Assembly: GCA_016946835.1 (NCBI GenBank)
Contig: JACVTC010000012.1
Location: 1,431,001 to 1,495,000 of the forward strand
Direction: 5' to 3'
Source of the DNA: Neocallimastix lanati (nom. inval.)
Lineage: Eukaryota > Neocallimastigomycota > Neocallimastigomycetes > Neocallimastigales > Neocallimastigaceae
DNA: 64,000 nucleotides
The notes below the pieces were generated by a model, which was not told where the DNA came from, made no database searches, and saw nothing but the letters and a program-made list of their open reading frames with translations. This document shows positions 38,909 through 49,904 of this stretch, piece by piece. Numbering within the stretch: the stretch's first letter is position 1; each line of letters begins with the position of its first letter. A program made the translations under genes and the position numbers.

Positions 38909-41900
38909 ATGGGGTTGTTTGATATAAGAGCAAAGGAAGAAAAACTTTTCGATTACATTTCGGAAGAAAATATTGCTAAAATTGAAAAAATATTAACAAA
39001 AAATAAAGAAAATATTGACATCAATAAAACGAATAGAGACGGAGAATCTCTGCTTTTAAAAGCTATCCAAAAAAATAACAATGAAATTGTCCAATTAATC
39101 ATAAATTATGCCAATGAAAAAAACGTTATTTTAAAAGTGAATAAAAAAGATAAAGATGACTGGACTCCCCTTGACCAAGCAATTAATTTAAGTAATACGG
39201 ATATTGTTAAATCAATAATAGATTACGTTACTGAAAAAAAAGACGATATTACCTTAGAAATTAATAAAAAAGATAAAGATGACAATACTCCAATTTTAGT
39301 GGCCATCCTAAAGAATAATGATGACATTGTTAAGATGATCCTGGACTATGCAAATAAAATTAATGTGAATATAGCAATAAATGAACCCAATAAGGATGGC
39401 ATCTTCCCTCTTCAACAAGCAATCACCAATAATAATACAAATATAGTCAACTATCTGACGGAGTATGCCTATCGCAATTTCGTAATACTAAAAATTAATG
39501 AAAAAGACAAAGAGGGCTGGTATCCTCTCTATAAAGCTGTCAGTAATAATAATCAGGACATTGTTAAATCAATACTGGATTATGCAAATAAAATTATTAC
39601 GGTTCTGGAAATGAAAGAAAAAGATAAGGAGGGATGGTACCCGCTTCATCGGGCCATTAAATCATCCAATGTAGATATAGTCAATCTACTGATAAACTAT
39701 GCCGATGAAAATAATATTATTTTGGAACTAAATGAAAAAGATGAGGAAGGATGGTTTCCACTGTATCGAGCCATAAACAATAATAACGCGACAATGGTTA
39801 AGCTCATTGTGGACTATGCTCGAAAGAATAATATTATTCTGGAAATGAACGAAAAAGATAAGGAAGAATGGTATCCGCTTTCTAAGGCCATCACAAATGA
39901 TGGAAAGGAAATTGTGGAGACCCTAACCGGCTACATTAACGACTACAACATCAAAATAGAAATTAATGAAAAGGATAAAAACGGATGGTATCTTGCTCAT
40001 AAAGCCATCTCCGAAAGCAATGCCTCCATACTCCATTTCCTTATGGATTACGCAGAAAAAAATAACCTTATTCTGAATATTAATGATAAATCGGAAGAGG
40101 GTCGCTATCCGCTGAACACAGCGATTCTAAAGAACGATTCGGCGATAGTGAAATTAATTTTGGAATACGCCATCCAATACAAGACGGATTTAAATATTAA
40201 TGAGAAAGATAAAGACGGATGGTATCCGTTGTACAAAGCCATTGAGAATAATAATTTTGAAATCATTCAAATGCTTATCAATTATGCCAACGAAAAAAAC
40301 ATCATCTTAGCGATACAAGAAAAAGTTGAAAATGGATGGACGACCCTAAATAAAGCTATCAGTCTGGATAACACGGATATTGTTGAAATACTACTCAACT
40401 ATGCCAATAAATATGGAATTAATTTTGATGTTAATGAAAGAGATGAGGATGGAATTTATAGAATCTTACATGTCATTAATTTAGATAATTATAGGCTCAT
40501 AAAATTGATTGTCGACTATGTCAACAAAAACAATATCGGATTTGATATCAATAAAAAGGATGAAAATGGTTGGTATCCGCTCTATAAGGCGGTGAATGAA
40601 AATAACATCGAAAAGGTGGAATTAATTATAAAATTTGCCAATAAAATTAATGTGACCTTAGAAGTCAACGAAAAAGATCCCAATGGGGATTACCCCCTCT
40701 ACAAAGCCATTGATCTAAATAATATCAATGTGGTGAAATTAATTTTAGCCTATGCCATTGAAAATGGTAATAACCTAAATATTAATGAAAAAGATCATGA
40801 CGGATGGTATCCGCTTTTCAAGGCCATAGACCTTAACAACATTGAAATCATTCAACTTCTTTTGGATTATGCCATCAAATATAAAATCATTTTAGATATA
40901 AACGAAAAAGATGTGAAGGGAAACTTCCCTCTACTTAAAGCAATAAATGAAAATAAATTAGATATAGTGGAATTAATTCTGAATTATGCAAATAAAACCG
41001 GCGTTATCTTGAATATCAATGAGAAGGATGAAAATCAGCAGGATTCCTTACAAAAGGCTCTAAATAGGAATAATATGAAGATGGCAAGGTTAATCTTAAA
41101 TTATGCCAATGAAAATAACATTAATCTGGAAATAAATGAACCGGATAAGGATGGTTGGTGTCCACTCTATCGAATGATCAATGAGAATAATACGGACATG
41201 GTTCAGCTAATTCTGGAACATGCCGATCATAACAAAATCCTGTTGAATTTAAATGAAAAAGGAAAGGACGGTTGGTCCCCGCTCTTCGATCCAATGAACG
41301 GAAATAACACCAAAATAGTTCAGTTCATGCTAAACTACGCTGAAAAGAATAACATCGTTTTAAATATTAATGAGAAGGACGAGAATGGAAATTATTTGCT
41401 TTTCAAAACCATCAAGGCAGATAATGAGGAATTAATTAAATTAATCATAAATTATTCACACAAAAGCAATATCATTTTTGATGTAAATGAAAAAGATGGA
41501 AAAGGGAACAACCTTCTTCACCGGGCCGTCAATGAAAATAATACCATCATCGTTAAATTTATACTACTCTATGCCAGAGTCAATAATGTTTTGTTAAATA
41601 TAAATGAAAAGGATGAGGAGGGATGGTATCCACTTTACAGAGCCATCGATAAAAATAATAGTGAAGTGGTTCGATGCATTTTAAGTTACGCCAGCCGAAA
41701 CAATATTATCTTAGAAATTAATGAGAAATCAAAGAACGATTGGGATCCCCTTCATAAGGCCTTCAATGAGGACTGTCATACGATAGTTGATCTCATCCTA
41801 GAATATGCCTCTAAAAATAATATTGATATTGATGTGAATGAAAAGGGGGACGATTTATTAAAACTTCTTTATAAGGCAATTAATAAAAATTCAACGAGCA

Positions 41901-42409
41901 TGGTAAAACTAATCACCGACTACGCCAATAAAAATAGCATAAAACTAAATATCAAAGAAAAAAATGAGGAGGGATGGTTTTCACTTCATAAGGCCATCTC
42001 CTCCAACAATACGGAGTTGGTACAATACATACTGGATTATATTGTTAAGAATGGTATTGATTTTAATATTAATGAAATCGATAATAATAAATCTTGTCCA
42101 ATTTTACTTGCAATAAACTTGGATAATATTGATATCGTTAAATCAATTATAAATTATTCCAAGCAAAAAAATGTAGTTATCAATCTTAAGTTGAAAAACA
42201 ATGATGGAGATTATCCATTGTTGAAGGCCATGAACAATATAGACATGTTTTATCTAATAGTGGATAGTGCAAAAGAAAATGGTACCAACATAAAAATTAA
42301 TAATGATGATGTTAATATTTTAACTCAGAAAGCCATGGACATTGGTAATAATGAACTAGTTGAAAAATTAAAAGAAATTTCCAAAGAAAATGAAGAAAAA
42401 TCTAATTAA
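38909..42409 (+). CDS. Giant ankyrin-repeat protein, 29 repeats of 39 residues
   Basis: 1166 residues in one uninterrupted frame. After a ~39-residue N-terminal half-repeat (MGLFDIRAKEEKLFDYISEE) come 29 consecutive repeats. Nearly all are exactly 39 residues, with the consensus EKDKDGWYPLYKAI, NNNxDIVKLIL, DYANKNNIILEIN. This keeps the ankyrin TPL-like helix start (WYPL) and the IVKLIL second helix, but the connecting part is about six residues longer than the usual 33. The last repeats are degenerate, and a short charged tail (EISKENEEKSN) ends the protein. There is no signal peptide or membrane segment. It should fold as a long solenoid that binds proteins. The closest relative in the window is the convergent gene at 46163-44061. 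Codon use is less A/T-biased than the flanks, as expected for a real gene. Specific function is unknown. Confidence 0.9.
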   Translation: MGLFDIRAKEEKLFDYISEENIAKIEKILTKNKENIDINKTNRDGESLLLKAIQKNNNEIVQLIINYANEKNVILKVNKKDKDDWTPLDQAINLSNTDIVKSIIDYVTEKKDDITLEINKKDKDDNTPILVAILKNNDDIVKMILDYANKINVNIAINEPNKDGIFPLQQAITNNNTNIVNYLTEYAYRNFVILKINEKDKEGWYPLYKAVSNNNQDIVKSILDYANKIITVLEMKEKDKEGWYPLHRAIKSSNVDIVNLLINYADENNIILELNEKDEEGWFPLYRAINNNNATMVKLIVDYARKNNIILEMNEKDKEEWYPLSKAITNDGKEIVETLTGYINDYNIKIEINEKDKNGWYLAHKAISESNASILHFLMDYAEKNNLILNINDKSEEGRYPLNTAILKNDSAIVKLILEYAIQYKTDLNINEKDKDGWYPLYKAIENNNFEIIQMLINYANEKNIILAIQEKVENGWTTLNKAISLDNTDIVEILLNYANKYGINFDVNERDEDGIYRILHVINLDNYRLIKLIVDYVNKNNIGFDINKKDENGWYPLYKAVNENNIEKVELIIKFANKINVTLEVNEKDPNGDYPLYKAIDLNNINVVKLILAYAIENGNNLNINEKDHDGWYPLFKAIDLNNIEIIQLLLDYAIKYKIILDINEKDVKGNFPLLKAINENKLDIVELILNYANKTGVILNINEKDENQQDSLQKALNRNNMKMARLILNYANENNINLEINEPDKDGWCPLYRMINENNTDMVQLILEHADHNKILLNLNEKGKDGWSPLFDPMNGNNTKIVQFMLNYAEKNNIVLNINEKDENGNYLLFKTIKADNEELIKLIINYSHKSNIIFDVNEKDGKGNNLLHRAVNENNTIIVKFILLYARVNNVLLNINEKDEEGWYPLYRAIDKNNSEVVRCILSYASRNNIILEINEKSKNDWDPLHKAFNEDCHTIVDLILEYASKNNIDIDVNEKGDDLLKLLYKAINKNSTSMVKLITDYANKNSIKLNIKEKNEEGWFSLHKAISSNNTELVQYILDYIVKNGIDFNINEIDNNKSCPILLAINLDNIDIVKSIINYSKQKNVVINLKLKNNDGDYPLLKAMNNIDMFYLIVDSAKENGTNIKINNDDVNILTQKAMDIGNNELVEKLKEISKENEEKSN

Positions 42410-43442
42410 TTAATTAATTAATTAATTTTTTTTTTTTTTTACTAAATTCATATATATATAATAATATGAAGTTTTTATAATAATGAACTTGATTACATAT
42501 ATGTTGTTATTATTTAGTATATTTAATTAATTATAAAATAATAATATTAAATTAATTTAATTAAAATTAAAAAATATATATATAATATAAGAAAATAAAA
42601 AAAAAAAAAAAAAAAAAAAAAATAGAAATAGAAACTATCCATTTTTAAAATAATTTTATTATTATTAATATTCAAGTAATTATTAAATATTTTATAATAA
42701 ATTTATCAATTCTCCTAACAAATAAATATAATAATAAATTAAATTTAAAAAAAAAAAATATTTATCGAAAATATAATTTCACTTATATAACTTCATTTTG
42801 AAAATAAATTGTTTTTTTAATAATAATAATAATAATATTAATAAAAAAAAACATTCATCGAAGAAATTTTTAATCAAAATTTTTAAAAATATAAAAAGTT
42901 TATAAAAAATATCTTTTTTTTTTTATTTTTTTTTTTTTTTTTATTATTATTATTTTATTTTATTTTCATCATACGTAGAATTATGTGTGATAACATTTTT
43001 ATTGAATTGGATTATTAATTCAGTTATAATAATAATAATAATAAAAAAAAAAAAAAAAAAAAAAAAAGCATCTAAAAAATAATAAATCATATAAATATTA
43101 AATGTTAATAATTAATATAATTTAATCTGTAATGTTTTTTTTTTATGTTAATATATTCATATTTATTATTTTTAGAAAGACATACTATATAAATTTATAT
43201 ATAAAATATAGTTTTCATTTTTTTTAATTTATGAATAAAAAAAAAAAATATTGTATCTCTAAATTAAAACTAGATCATTATTAATGAATTTATTATAATC
43301 ATAAATTTCTCCTGAAAATTTTTAAAGAAATTTTAATTCTCTTTCTGATGATAAAATTATAATTCGTATCTTAATTTGAATATTATTGAAGATACTAATA
43401 TATTTTATACTTTACTACTATTCAATATATTAGTATTAAATC

Positions 43443-43483
<41 letters not shown>

Positions 43484-44060
43484 CTTATTATTATTAAAAT
43501 AAAATAAGTAAAAACTTATTGTAATAATACAAAATATAAAAATAATTCATACATTTAAAACCATAAAACATAAAATATATATATATATATATATATACAT
43601 ATAATATTAAAAAAAAATAACCAATAACAAAAAAAAATTATAAATATACATAATAATTTACTAAAAAAGATCCATAGTATGAAATAAATTTTTTATGTAT
43701 CTATAATTGATTAAATATTTTATAATTTTTTTTTTTTTTTTATTTAATTCATAATTGCTTATTTAGTCATAATATATAAAAATTTTTTATATATAAATTC
43801 ATATTAATTCATATAATAAATATTATAAATATTATAAAGATTTATTGAAATTTTAATGATTATTATAAAGATTTTAGATTTTATTATAATAAAAAAAAAA
43901 TAGAGGATAGTATATAGTATAGTGATATAAATATTTAAATATTTTTAAAATGTCATTAATTTTCTTTTAATAATAAAAAATTAGAATAAAATATTTTATG
44001 TTTTTACGTTTTAATGTATTAATAACTTTTTTTTTTTTAATTATAAATTATATAATATTT
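42410..44060. other. Intergenic DNA between two convergent ankyrin genes
   Basis: Both neighbouring genes end towards this 1.65 kb stretch, so it should hold their 3' ends and polyadenylation sites. It is A/T-rich with long poly-A runs (42600, 43050), a ~43-base poly-T (43446-43483) and TA runs. No gene or clear hairpin terminator is seen. Confidence 0.6.
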
Positions 44061-46163
44061 TTATTGTTCAAAGCCATTTGTATTTGTATTCCGAGATTGA
44101 GATGGTCTTACGTGATGTTCACTTGAGAGTTCTGGATACCTTCTACTGTTAACTTTAATGTTGAAAATGTCTTGTTGCTTAACTGAATTCTTTTCGGTCT
44201 TTTTAATACTATTGGTACGATTTTGCGAAATGGAGGATTTCTCAATTTGTTTCAGAATTTCACTGCCTTTACTAAATAGAATTTTATGCCTATTTCTTTG
44301 GTCATATAATAACTTGAAAATTTTTATATTGATTTCGGAAATACTTTTGAGTCCACTATGAGTATTTTTAAAAATTAAATCTTCCACATCTTTTTCATTA
44401 ACTTCAAGAATAATATTATTTTGATTAGCGTATTCGATCAGTAATTCTACCATCCTAATTTGATTATTTGTAATTGCCATTAATAGGGGATATCTATCAT
44501 AGCAATTTTTTTCATTAATATTCAAAATAATGCCGTTTTTATTGGCGTAATCGATAATTGATTTGACAATATCAATGTTATTTTTAATCGTTGCCAGTAA
44601 GAGGGGATAATTCCCATCATTATCGATCTCATTTATTTCCAGTAGAACGTTATTATTTTGTGCATAATTTATAATTAATTGAACCATATCCATTTTATTT
44701 TTAACAATCGCCAGTAGAAGCGGTGTGTTCCTCTCATTATCTTTTTCATTTATCGTCAGAATAATATCATTTTTATTAGTATAATCGGTAATTAACTTGA
44801 ACATTTCAACACTGTTTAACGAAGCAATCCATAGAAGCGGAAAATTTCCATATTCTTTTTCTTTTTCATTTATATTCAATAGAATATTATTTTCATTAGC
44901 ATAATTTATCATCAATTTTATGATTTCTAAATTATTTAAAAAGGTAACCCAAAGCAGTGGATACCTTCCATATTCATTTTCTTTTTCATTAATATTGAGT
45001 GTTATGTTATTTTTATTGGCGTAATCTAGGATGAGATGAACAACTTCAATATCATTTTCGGAGGTCGCCCACAGAAATGGGAAATCCCCATTATTCCTTT
45101 TCTCATCGATATTCAGAACGATATCATTTTCATTCGCATAATCCATAATTAATTTAGCTATCTCAATATTTTCATTATCTAAAGCACATAAAAATGGATA
45201 GTTGCCATACCTATTTTCTTTTTCATTCATTTTCAAAGCAATACGATGGTCTTTGGCATAGCGTAAAATCAGTTTAACTATTTCAATGTTGTCATTTTCT
45301 ATTGCTTTGAGTAATGGGTACATTCCGTCACGATCTTTGTCATTTATTTCTAATATTTTGTTGTTTTTATTGGCATATTCAATAATTGATTCTACCACTT
45401 CAGTATTGTTTTTCACCGTGGATAGTAGGAGAGAATAGTTTTCATCGAGATCTTTTGCATTGATTTCTAATTCAATATTATTTTCATCCGCATAATTTAA
45501 GACTAATTTAACCATTTCAATACTGTCTAGAGAAACGGCAGTTAAAAGACAATTTTGCCCTGAATCATTTTTTTCATTGATTGATAATATAATATTTTTG
45601 GAATTGGCATAGCGTATTAGCTGTTGAGATAATTCCATATTATTGATGTAGATAGCAATTAAAAATGGATAATATTGAGTTTTGTTTTTTTCATTGATTT
45701 TCAAGGTGATATGATTTGAATTGGCATAATTAATAATTAATTCTACCATATCAATACTACTGTTGTATGCCGCATATATCAGCGGATAATCCCCATCTTC
45801 CTTTTTTTCCTCATTAATCTCAATGATAATATTATTTTTAGAGGCATAATCTATGATGAGTTGTGCTATTTCAATATTATTATTATAGACGGAGAAAAGA
45901 AATGGATAATTTCCTTCATTATCAGTTTCATTAATTTCTAAAATAATATTTTTTTTAACGGCATAATCAATAATTAGTTGAACAACCTCAATACTGTCAT
46001 TCTCAATAGCAGACAGTAATGGGAATTTCCCATCCTCATTTTTCCAATTAATATTTAAAACGGTATCACATCCACTAGTATCATTTAAAATTGCTGTCAC
46101 CTTTTCTATTTCATTACTATTAATGAACTCTAATAGGTCTCTTTCTTTCTCAGCATAATCCAT
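44061..46163 (-). CDS. Ankyrin-repeat protein, 14 repeats of ~39 residues with a basic C-terminal tail
   Basis: 700 residues, single frame. An N-terminal cap (MDYAEKERDLLEFINSNEIE) precedes 14 repeats of 39 or 40 residues, of the form NEKDxDGNYPLLxAI, NNIEIVKLII, DYANKNNIILEIN. The 40-residue ones carry an extra residue before the GNYP turn (KENEYGRYP, KEKEYGNFP). From about residue 600 the repeats give way to a non-repeat, Ser/Lys/Arg-rich tail (SISQNRTNSIKKTEKNS, then SRNTNTNGFEQ). This gene is a paralogue of the 1166-residue gene, which it faces tail to tail across 1.65 kb. The repeat length, loop signature and cap are shared, but the C-terminal tail is its own. Intracellular; partner unknown. 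Confidence 0.9.
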   Translation of the reverse strand: MDYAEKERDLLEFINSNEIEKVTAILNDTSGCDTVLNINWKNEDGKFPLLSAIENDSIEVVQLIIDYAVKKNIILEINETDNEGNYPFLFSVYNNNIEIAQLIIDYASKNNIIIEINEEKKEDGDYPLIYAAYNSSIDMVELIINYANSNHITLKINEKNKTQYYPFLIAIYINNMELSQQLIRYANSKNIILSINEKNDSGQNCLLTAVSLDSIEMVKLVLNYADENNIELEINAKDLDENYSLLLSTVKNNTEVVESIIEYANKNNKILEINDKDRDGMYPLLKAIENDNIEIVKLILRYAKDHRIALKMNEKENRYGNYPFLCALDNENIEIAKLIMDYANENDIVLNIDEKRNNGDFPFLWATSENDIEVVHLILDYANKNNITLNINEKENEYGRYPLLWVTFLNNLEIIKLMINYANENNILLNINEKEKEYGNFPLLWIASLNSVEMFKLITDYTNKNDIILTINEKDNERNTPLLLAIVKNKMDMVQLIINYAQNNNVLLEINEIDNDGNYPLLLATIKNNIDIVKSIIDYANKNGIILNINEKNCYDRYPLLMAITNNQIRMVELLIEYANQNNIILEVNEKDVEDLIFKNTHSGLKSISEINIKIFKLLYDQRNRHKILFSKGSEILKQIEKSSISQNRTNSIKKTEKNSVKQQDIFNIKVNSRRYPELSSEHHVRPSQSRNTNTNGFEQ

Positions 46164-46983
46164 TTCATATAATTTAAATATTACTAATATCTTATTTTAA
46201 AAAAAAAATAATAATATTTTATAATAATAATAAAGAAATAAAATTTAAAATAATTGCTAGAGATTAAAAATTAGTAATAAAGTGTTGTAGGTTCATATTT
46301 ATTATAATAAAAAGTTACAAGAAAAAAAAATCTACTATAAAATATATATATTTTTTTACAAAATAATATAGATAATAAAAAGTTTTATTAAATATTTCAT
46401 AGTTAAATAAATAAATTAAAAAAAAAAAAAAAATCCTTATAAATGATTCATTTAATTTTTTTTTTTTTTTTTTTTTTAATGTAATAAAATATATAATATA
46501 TAAATATATATATATAATATAATTTATAAAAATTTTTTTTTATAAAATATTTATTTAAAAAAAAAAAAAAAAAAAAAAAAAACAGTTTCTATTCATGATT
46601 TAGAGTTTATACAAATGTTTAAAAATTTAATTTATGCATTTTAATAAAAACTAGATTATTATTATTTTTTTTTTTTTAAATATTTAGATTCTTAACATTA
46701 TTTAATACTATAATCATTTAAAAAAAAAAAATTTTTTTTTCTTTTTTTTTTTTTTTTTTTTTTTTATAAAATAGTTATTTCATATAAAAAAATTTTCAAT
46801 TAAAAAAAAAATGAAAAATGAAAAATAAAAATTATCAATAGAAAAAATTATAAAAAAAAAATTATTCTTTTTATATTAGAAAAATGATATATCTAAAGAA
46901 GTTTTTATATAAAACAATTATAAAAAAATTTTTTCTTTTTATATTAGAAAAATGATATATCTAAAGAAGTTTCGTATAATAAC

Positions 46984-47014
<31 letters not shown>

Positions 47015-47814
47015 ATTTATACTGCATTAATTAAAAAGAGCATAAAATAATGTTTAAATGAATAAAATATATATATATATATGTTTTTAATTCTTTTTTT
47101 AATTTTTTTTTTTTTAATTTTTTTTTTTTTTTTTTTAAAGAAAAAAAAAATTTTTTAATATTTAATATCAAAAAATTACTTAATATGGTCATAATTACAA
47201 TTAACTAAAAAAAAAAATTTTTTTTTTTTTTTAGTGAAAATTCTGTAAAATCATTTTTTAATCTATTTAAATTTTAATTATTCTAAATAATTTTTTTTTT
47301 TTTTTTTTTTTTTTGGTTTTAATTCAAAATTTACCTTCAATACTTAACTTTTATTAATATAAGTTAAAAATAAATCTATAATATTGAATATTCTTGCCAT
47401 ACTGTAATGTATTAACACATACAAAACTATCTACAATAGTTTGGTTCCACTAACATTAAAGTTTTATTTTATATTATTTATTTTTTTTTTTTTTAAACTT
47501 TTTCAAATAATAAAAAGATTAAAAACATTATTAATTTAATATTAATAATATTATTAATAATAAATTAGAAAGAGTGTCTATTCCATTTATCCAGAATTGA
47601 AAAAAAAAAAAAAAAAAAGTTTTTTTTTTATTTTTTTGGTCATATACAATAATGTAGATCAAAATGTAATGAATGGATAGACAAACTATAATAATGTAAA
47701 ATAAATAATGTTATGACAGTTAGAGTTTAGGCAAAAAAAAGGGAAAAACTTTGAATTATATTTTATATAAAATCATTTGAAGCTTAATAATATAAACTTT
47801 TGTAATAAATAAAT
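46164..47814. other. AT-rich intergenic DNA
   Basis: Poly-T and poly-A runs predominate. A ~46-base block (TATTAGAAAAATGATATATC and flanks) occurs twice, near 46873 and 46942. No gene is seen. Confidence 0.55.
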
Positions 47815-48005
47815 ATATGACCTTCCCTTGTCCATCTGATCATATTATCCCAGCCACAACAGACAACGAATACTAGACAAAACTTTATAGCCGGGTTGTA
47901 TCAGGATGACCACATATAGTGCTCCCATGTCATACCATTTCGTCGTATCGAATTACAGAACCACAAGATTTGGAGATATTGGATACGGCTAGCCATAATC
48001 ACATA
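47815..48005 (-). mobile_element. SINE-like GC-richer repeat fragment
   Basis: A 190-base block much richer in G+C than its surroundings and with no open frame. On the - strand it has GGCTAGCCGTATCC (about 47980-47993) and, ~40 bases on, AATTCGATAC (47945-47954), one base off the RNA polymerase III B-box consensus. The spacing fits a tRNA-derived short element. A TCATACCATTTCG motif (near 47931) resembles the TCATACCGTTTCG of the repeat at 25221. Assignment is inference. Confidence 0.35.
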
Positions 48006-48603
48006 CACAATAACATTATTATTACTCTACTACATAAACTTTTTCCCAATTTAGGAAATCTATGATATAAAACAAATATGTGTAGTAACATATTTGTATA
48101 TTTAATAATAATTATTAAATATTAAATTTATATTTTTTGATAATAATTATTTTATTTTATTTTATTCTATTTCATTTCAATATGTATTATTATAATTATA
48201 ATAATTATAATACTTTAATCCATATAAAATTTATAGAGTTTTATATATTAGAATATATAATTAATATATTACCTATTTCTTATAAATAGATTAGATTATT
48301 TATATTAGAAATAGTGAACTCTCTTGTAAATTCTTAGGAATTAGAATTATTATTTTAATTGTACGAATATTATAATATTATTAATAAATTTTACAGCTAA
48401 ACAACCATTATTTTAAAAACCCACCGCTTATAAATTATTGCGCATAAAAGTCCCGCATATCATCTGACCTATTACGTGATGTTCACGTGAATACATTAAC
48501 TAATTAGGATTTACAATACTCAGGAATCACCCCCGCTTCAAGTATGTATACATACAACTGAGAAGTACGATCATAGTGTAGACGAGACGATGGTTTGTTC
48601 GAT
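48006..48603. other. Intergenic DNA with mixed composition
   Basis: Turns from AT-rich to GC-richer after 48415. An interrupted palindrome ACGTGA-TGT-TCACGT lies at 48475-48489. No gene is seen. Confidence 0.5.
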
Positions 48604-48735
48604 TTAGGGTTAGGCTGTTAAATGGGTTATTTTTAGGGGGGTAAGGTGGGGTGTGGGGCATTTCTCCAAATTGCATTTCGCCAATTTTTTTGAAAGCATA
48701 TGGCAGTATTAAAAAAATGTGGCATTTTGCCAAAT
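48604..48735. repeat. G-rich run followed by degenerate GGCATTTYGCCAAATTG repeats
   Basis: Four runs of three or more G lie within 35 bases (48624-48658), a G-quadruplex-capable pattern. This is followed by GGCATTTCTCCAAATTGC, ATTTCGCCAATTT and GGCATTTTGCCAAATTG, which are three degenerate copies of one ~15-base unit. In such an A/T-rich genome this is exceptional and suggests inserted, not locally grown, DNA. Confidence 0.6.
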
Positions 48736-48842
48736 TGAAAATTATTAAATAAATAAATAAATAAAATTAAATATTATTAATATCGAATAAAAACAATTTT
48801 AAAAAAAAAATATTTTGAATTAATATTTATTTATTTTATTCA

Positions 48843-48955
48843 TTTATTTATATCAATACTCCTCTTGTCGAAATGAAACTTGGGGAAATGTAACTCTCCC
48901 GGTAAGGTGGAATCGAACTCTGGACTATTGACCCCAAGGGTATAAGTATTCACTT
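48843..48955 (-). mobile_element. tRNA-derived SINE-like element or tRNA remnant
   Basis: On the - strand the sequence AGAGTTCGATTCCACC (about 48905-48920) is a perfect polymerase III B box / T-loop. It is preceded by CCTTGGGGTCAATAGTCC and, ~40 bases upstream, AAGTGAATACTTATACCC as a weak A-box region. Downstream is a ~60-base unique part and then an AAATAAATG-type tail, as in SINEs. Cloverleaf stems around the T-loop do not pair well with a 5' half, so it is not a functional tRNA gene. Confidence 0.5.
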
Positions 48956-49221
48956 ATTAAAATATTGTTTTATACTTTTCATAATTTATATATATATATA
49001 TATTAAAATTTATTTAATATTATTAAAGATGAAAATAACAATAATGGTACTATTCTTCATAATACCTATTGTATTGACTAGTAGATATATTGAAAAATCT
49101 TATATGAATGTATATATATATATATATATTAATATCATATCTCTAAATTGAATCATTCCAAATTAATTATTACCTAAGTAAAAGATAAAAAAAAAAAATA
49201 ATAATAATTGAAATATTTGTA

Positions 49222-49263
<42 letters not shown>

Positions 49264-49904
49264 TTTTATTTATTAAATTTTAATATATGATTTATGACGA
49301 TAAAATCTTTTTATTATAAAAAAGAATAATATAAATTTATTTAACAACTTTTTTTTTTTTTTTTTTTTTTAAATAGTCACTTTCTTTATTAGTAGTTTTA
49401 TTATTATTATTATAAAATTTCATAGTAAATATTATTAATAGATTTTGTTATATTAATAAATTACAAAAAAAAAAAAAAAAAAAAAAAAAAATTTATAATA
49501 ATATTTTAATAATAGTATTATTATACATTATATATTATATATTATATATAAGATAAAGTTGAAATAATAAAAAAGGAAAAAAAAAATTAAGTTAAAACTA
49601 TAATATTATATACAAAGATATATATTTTATATTAAAGGTATATTGAATAATTGATTAAAGATGATTTTTATAATTGAAATTATGTGCGTTAAATGATAAT
49701 CTTTTTTGAAATATCCAATAAATTTTATTACAGAAAAAAGAAAATAAAATTGAAAAAAAAATAAAAATTTAGTAAAAAAAAAAATAAAAAATAAAAAATA
49801 AAAAATAAAAAACAAAACAGAAAAAAAAAGATAAAAATAAAAATAAAAATAAAAATAAAATAGAATTATTAAAATTAATAATTTATTTCTTTAAAATAAA
49901 ATAT
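48956..49904. other. AT-rich intergenic DNA
   Basis: TTA run at 49225-49262, poly-T near 49350, poly-A near 49467 and an AAATAAA-type run at 49780-49860. These are non-coding; the last part is the 3' flank of the acidic protein gene. Confidence 0.6.

Noticed and set aside
44108-44124. TTACGTGATGTTCAC shared with the palindrome at 48474
   Set aside because: At 44108 it lies in ankyrin-gene coding sequence (SSEHHVR codons reversed) with no wider similarity; probably chance.
48604-48616. TTAGGGTTAGG as an internal telomere
   Set aside because: Only one and a half repeat units; no array, and both sides continue into unrelated DNA.
49627-49815. 62-codon Phe-rich frame
   Set aside because: Composition is from A/T homopolymers, with no supporting signal.
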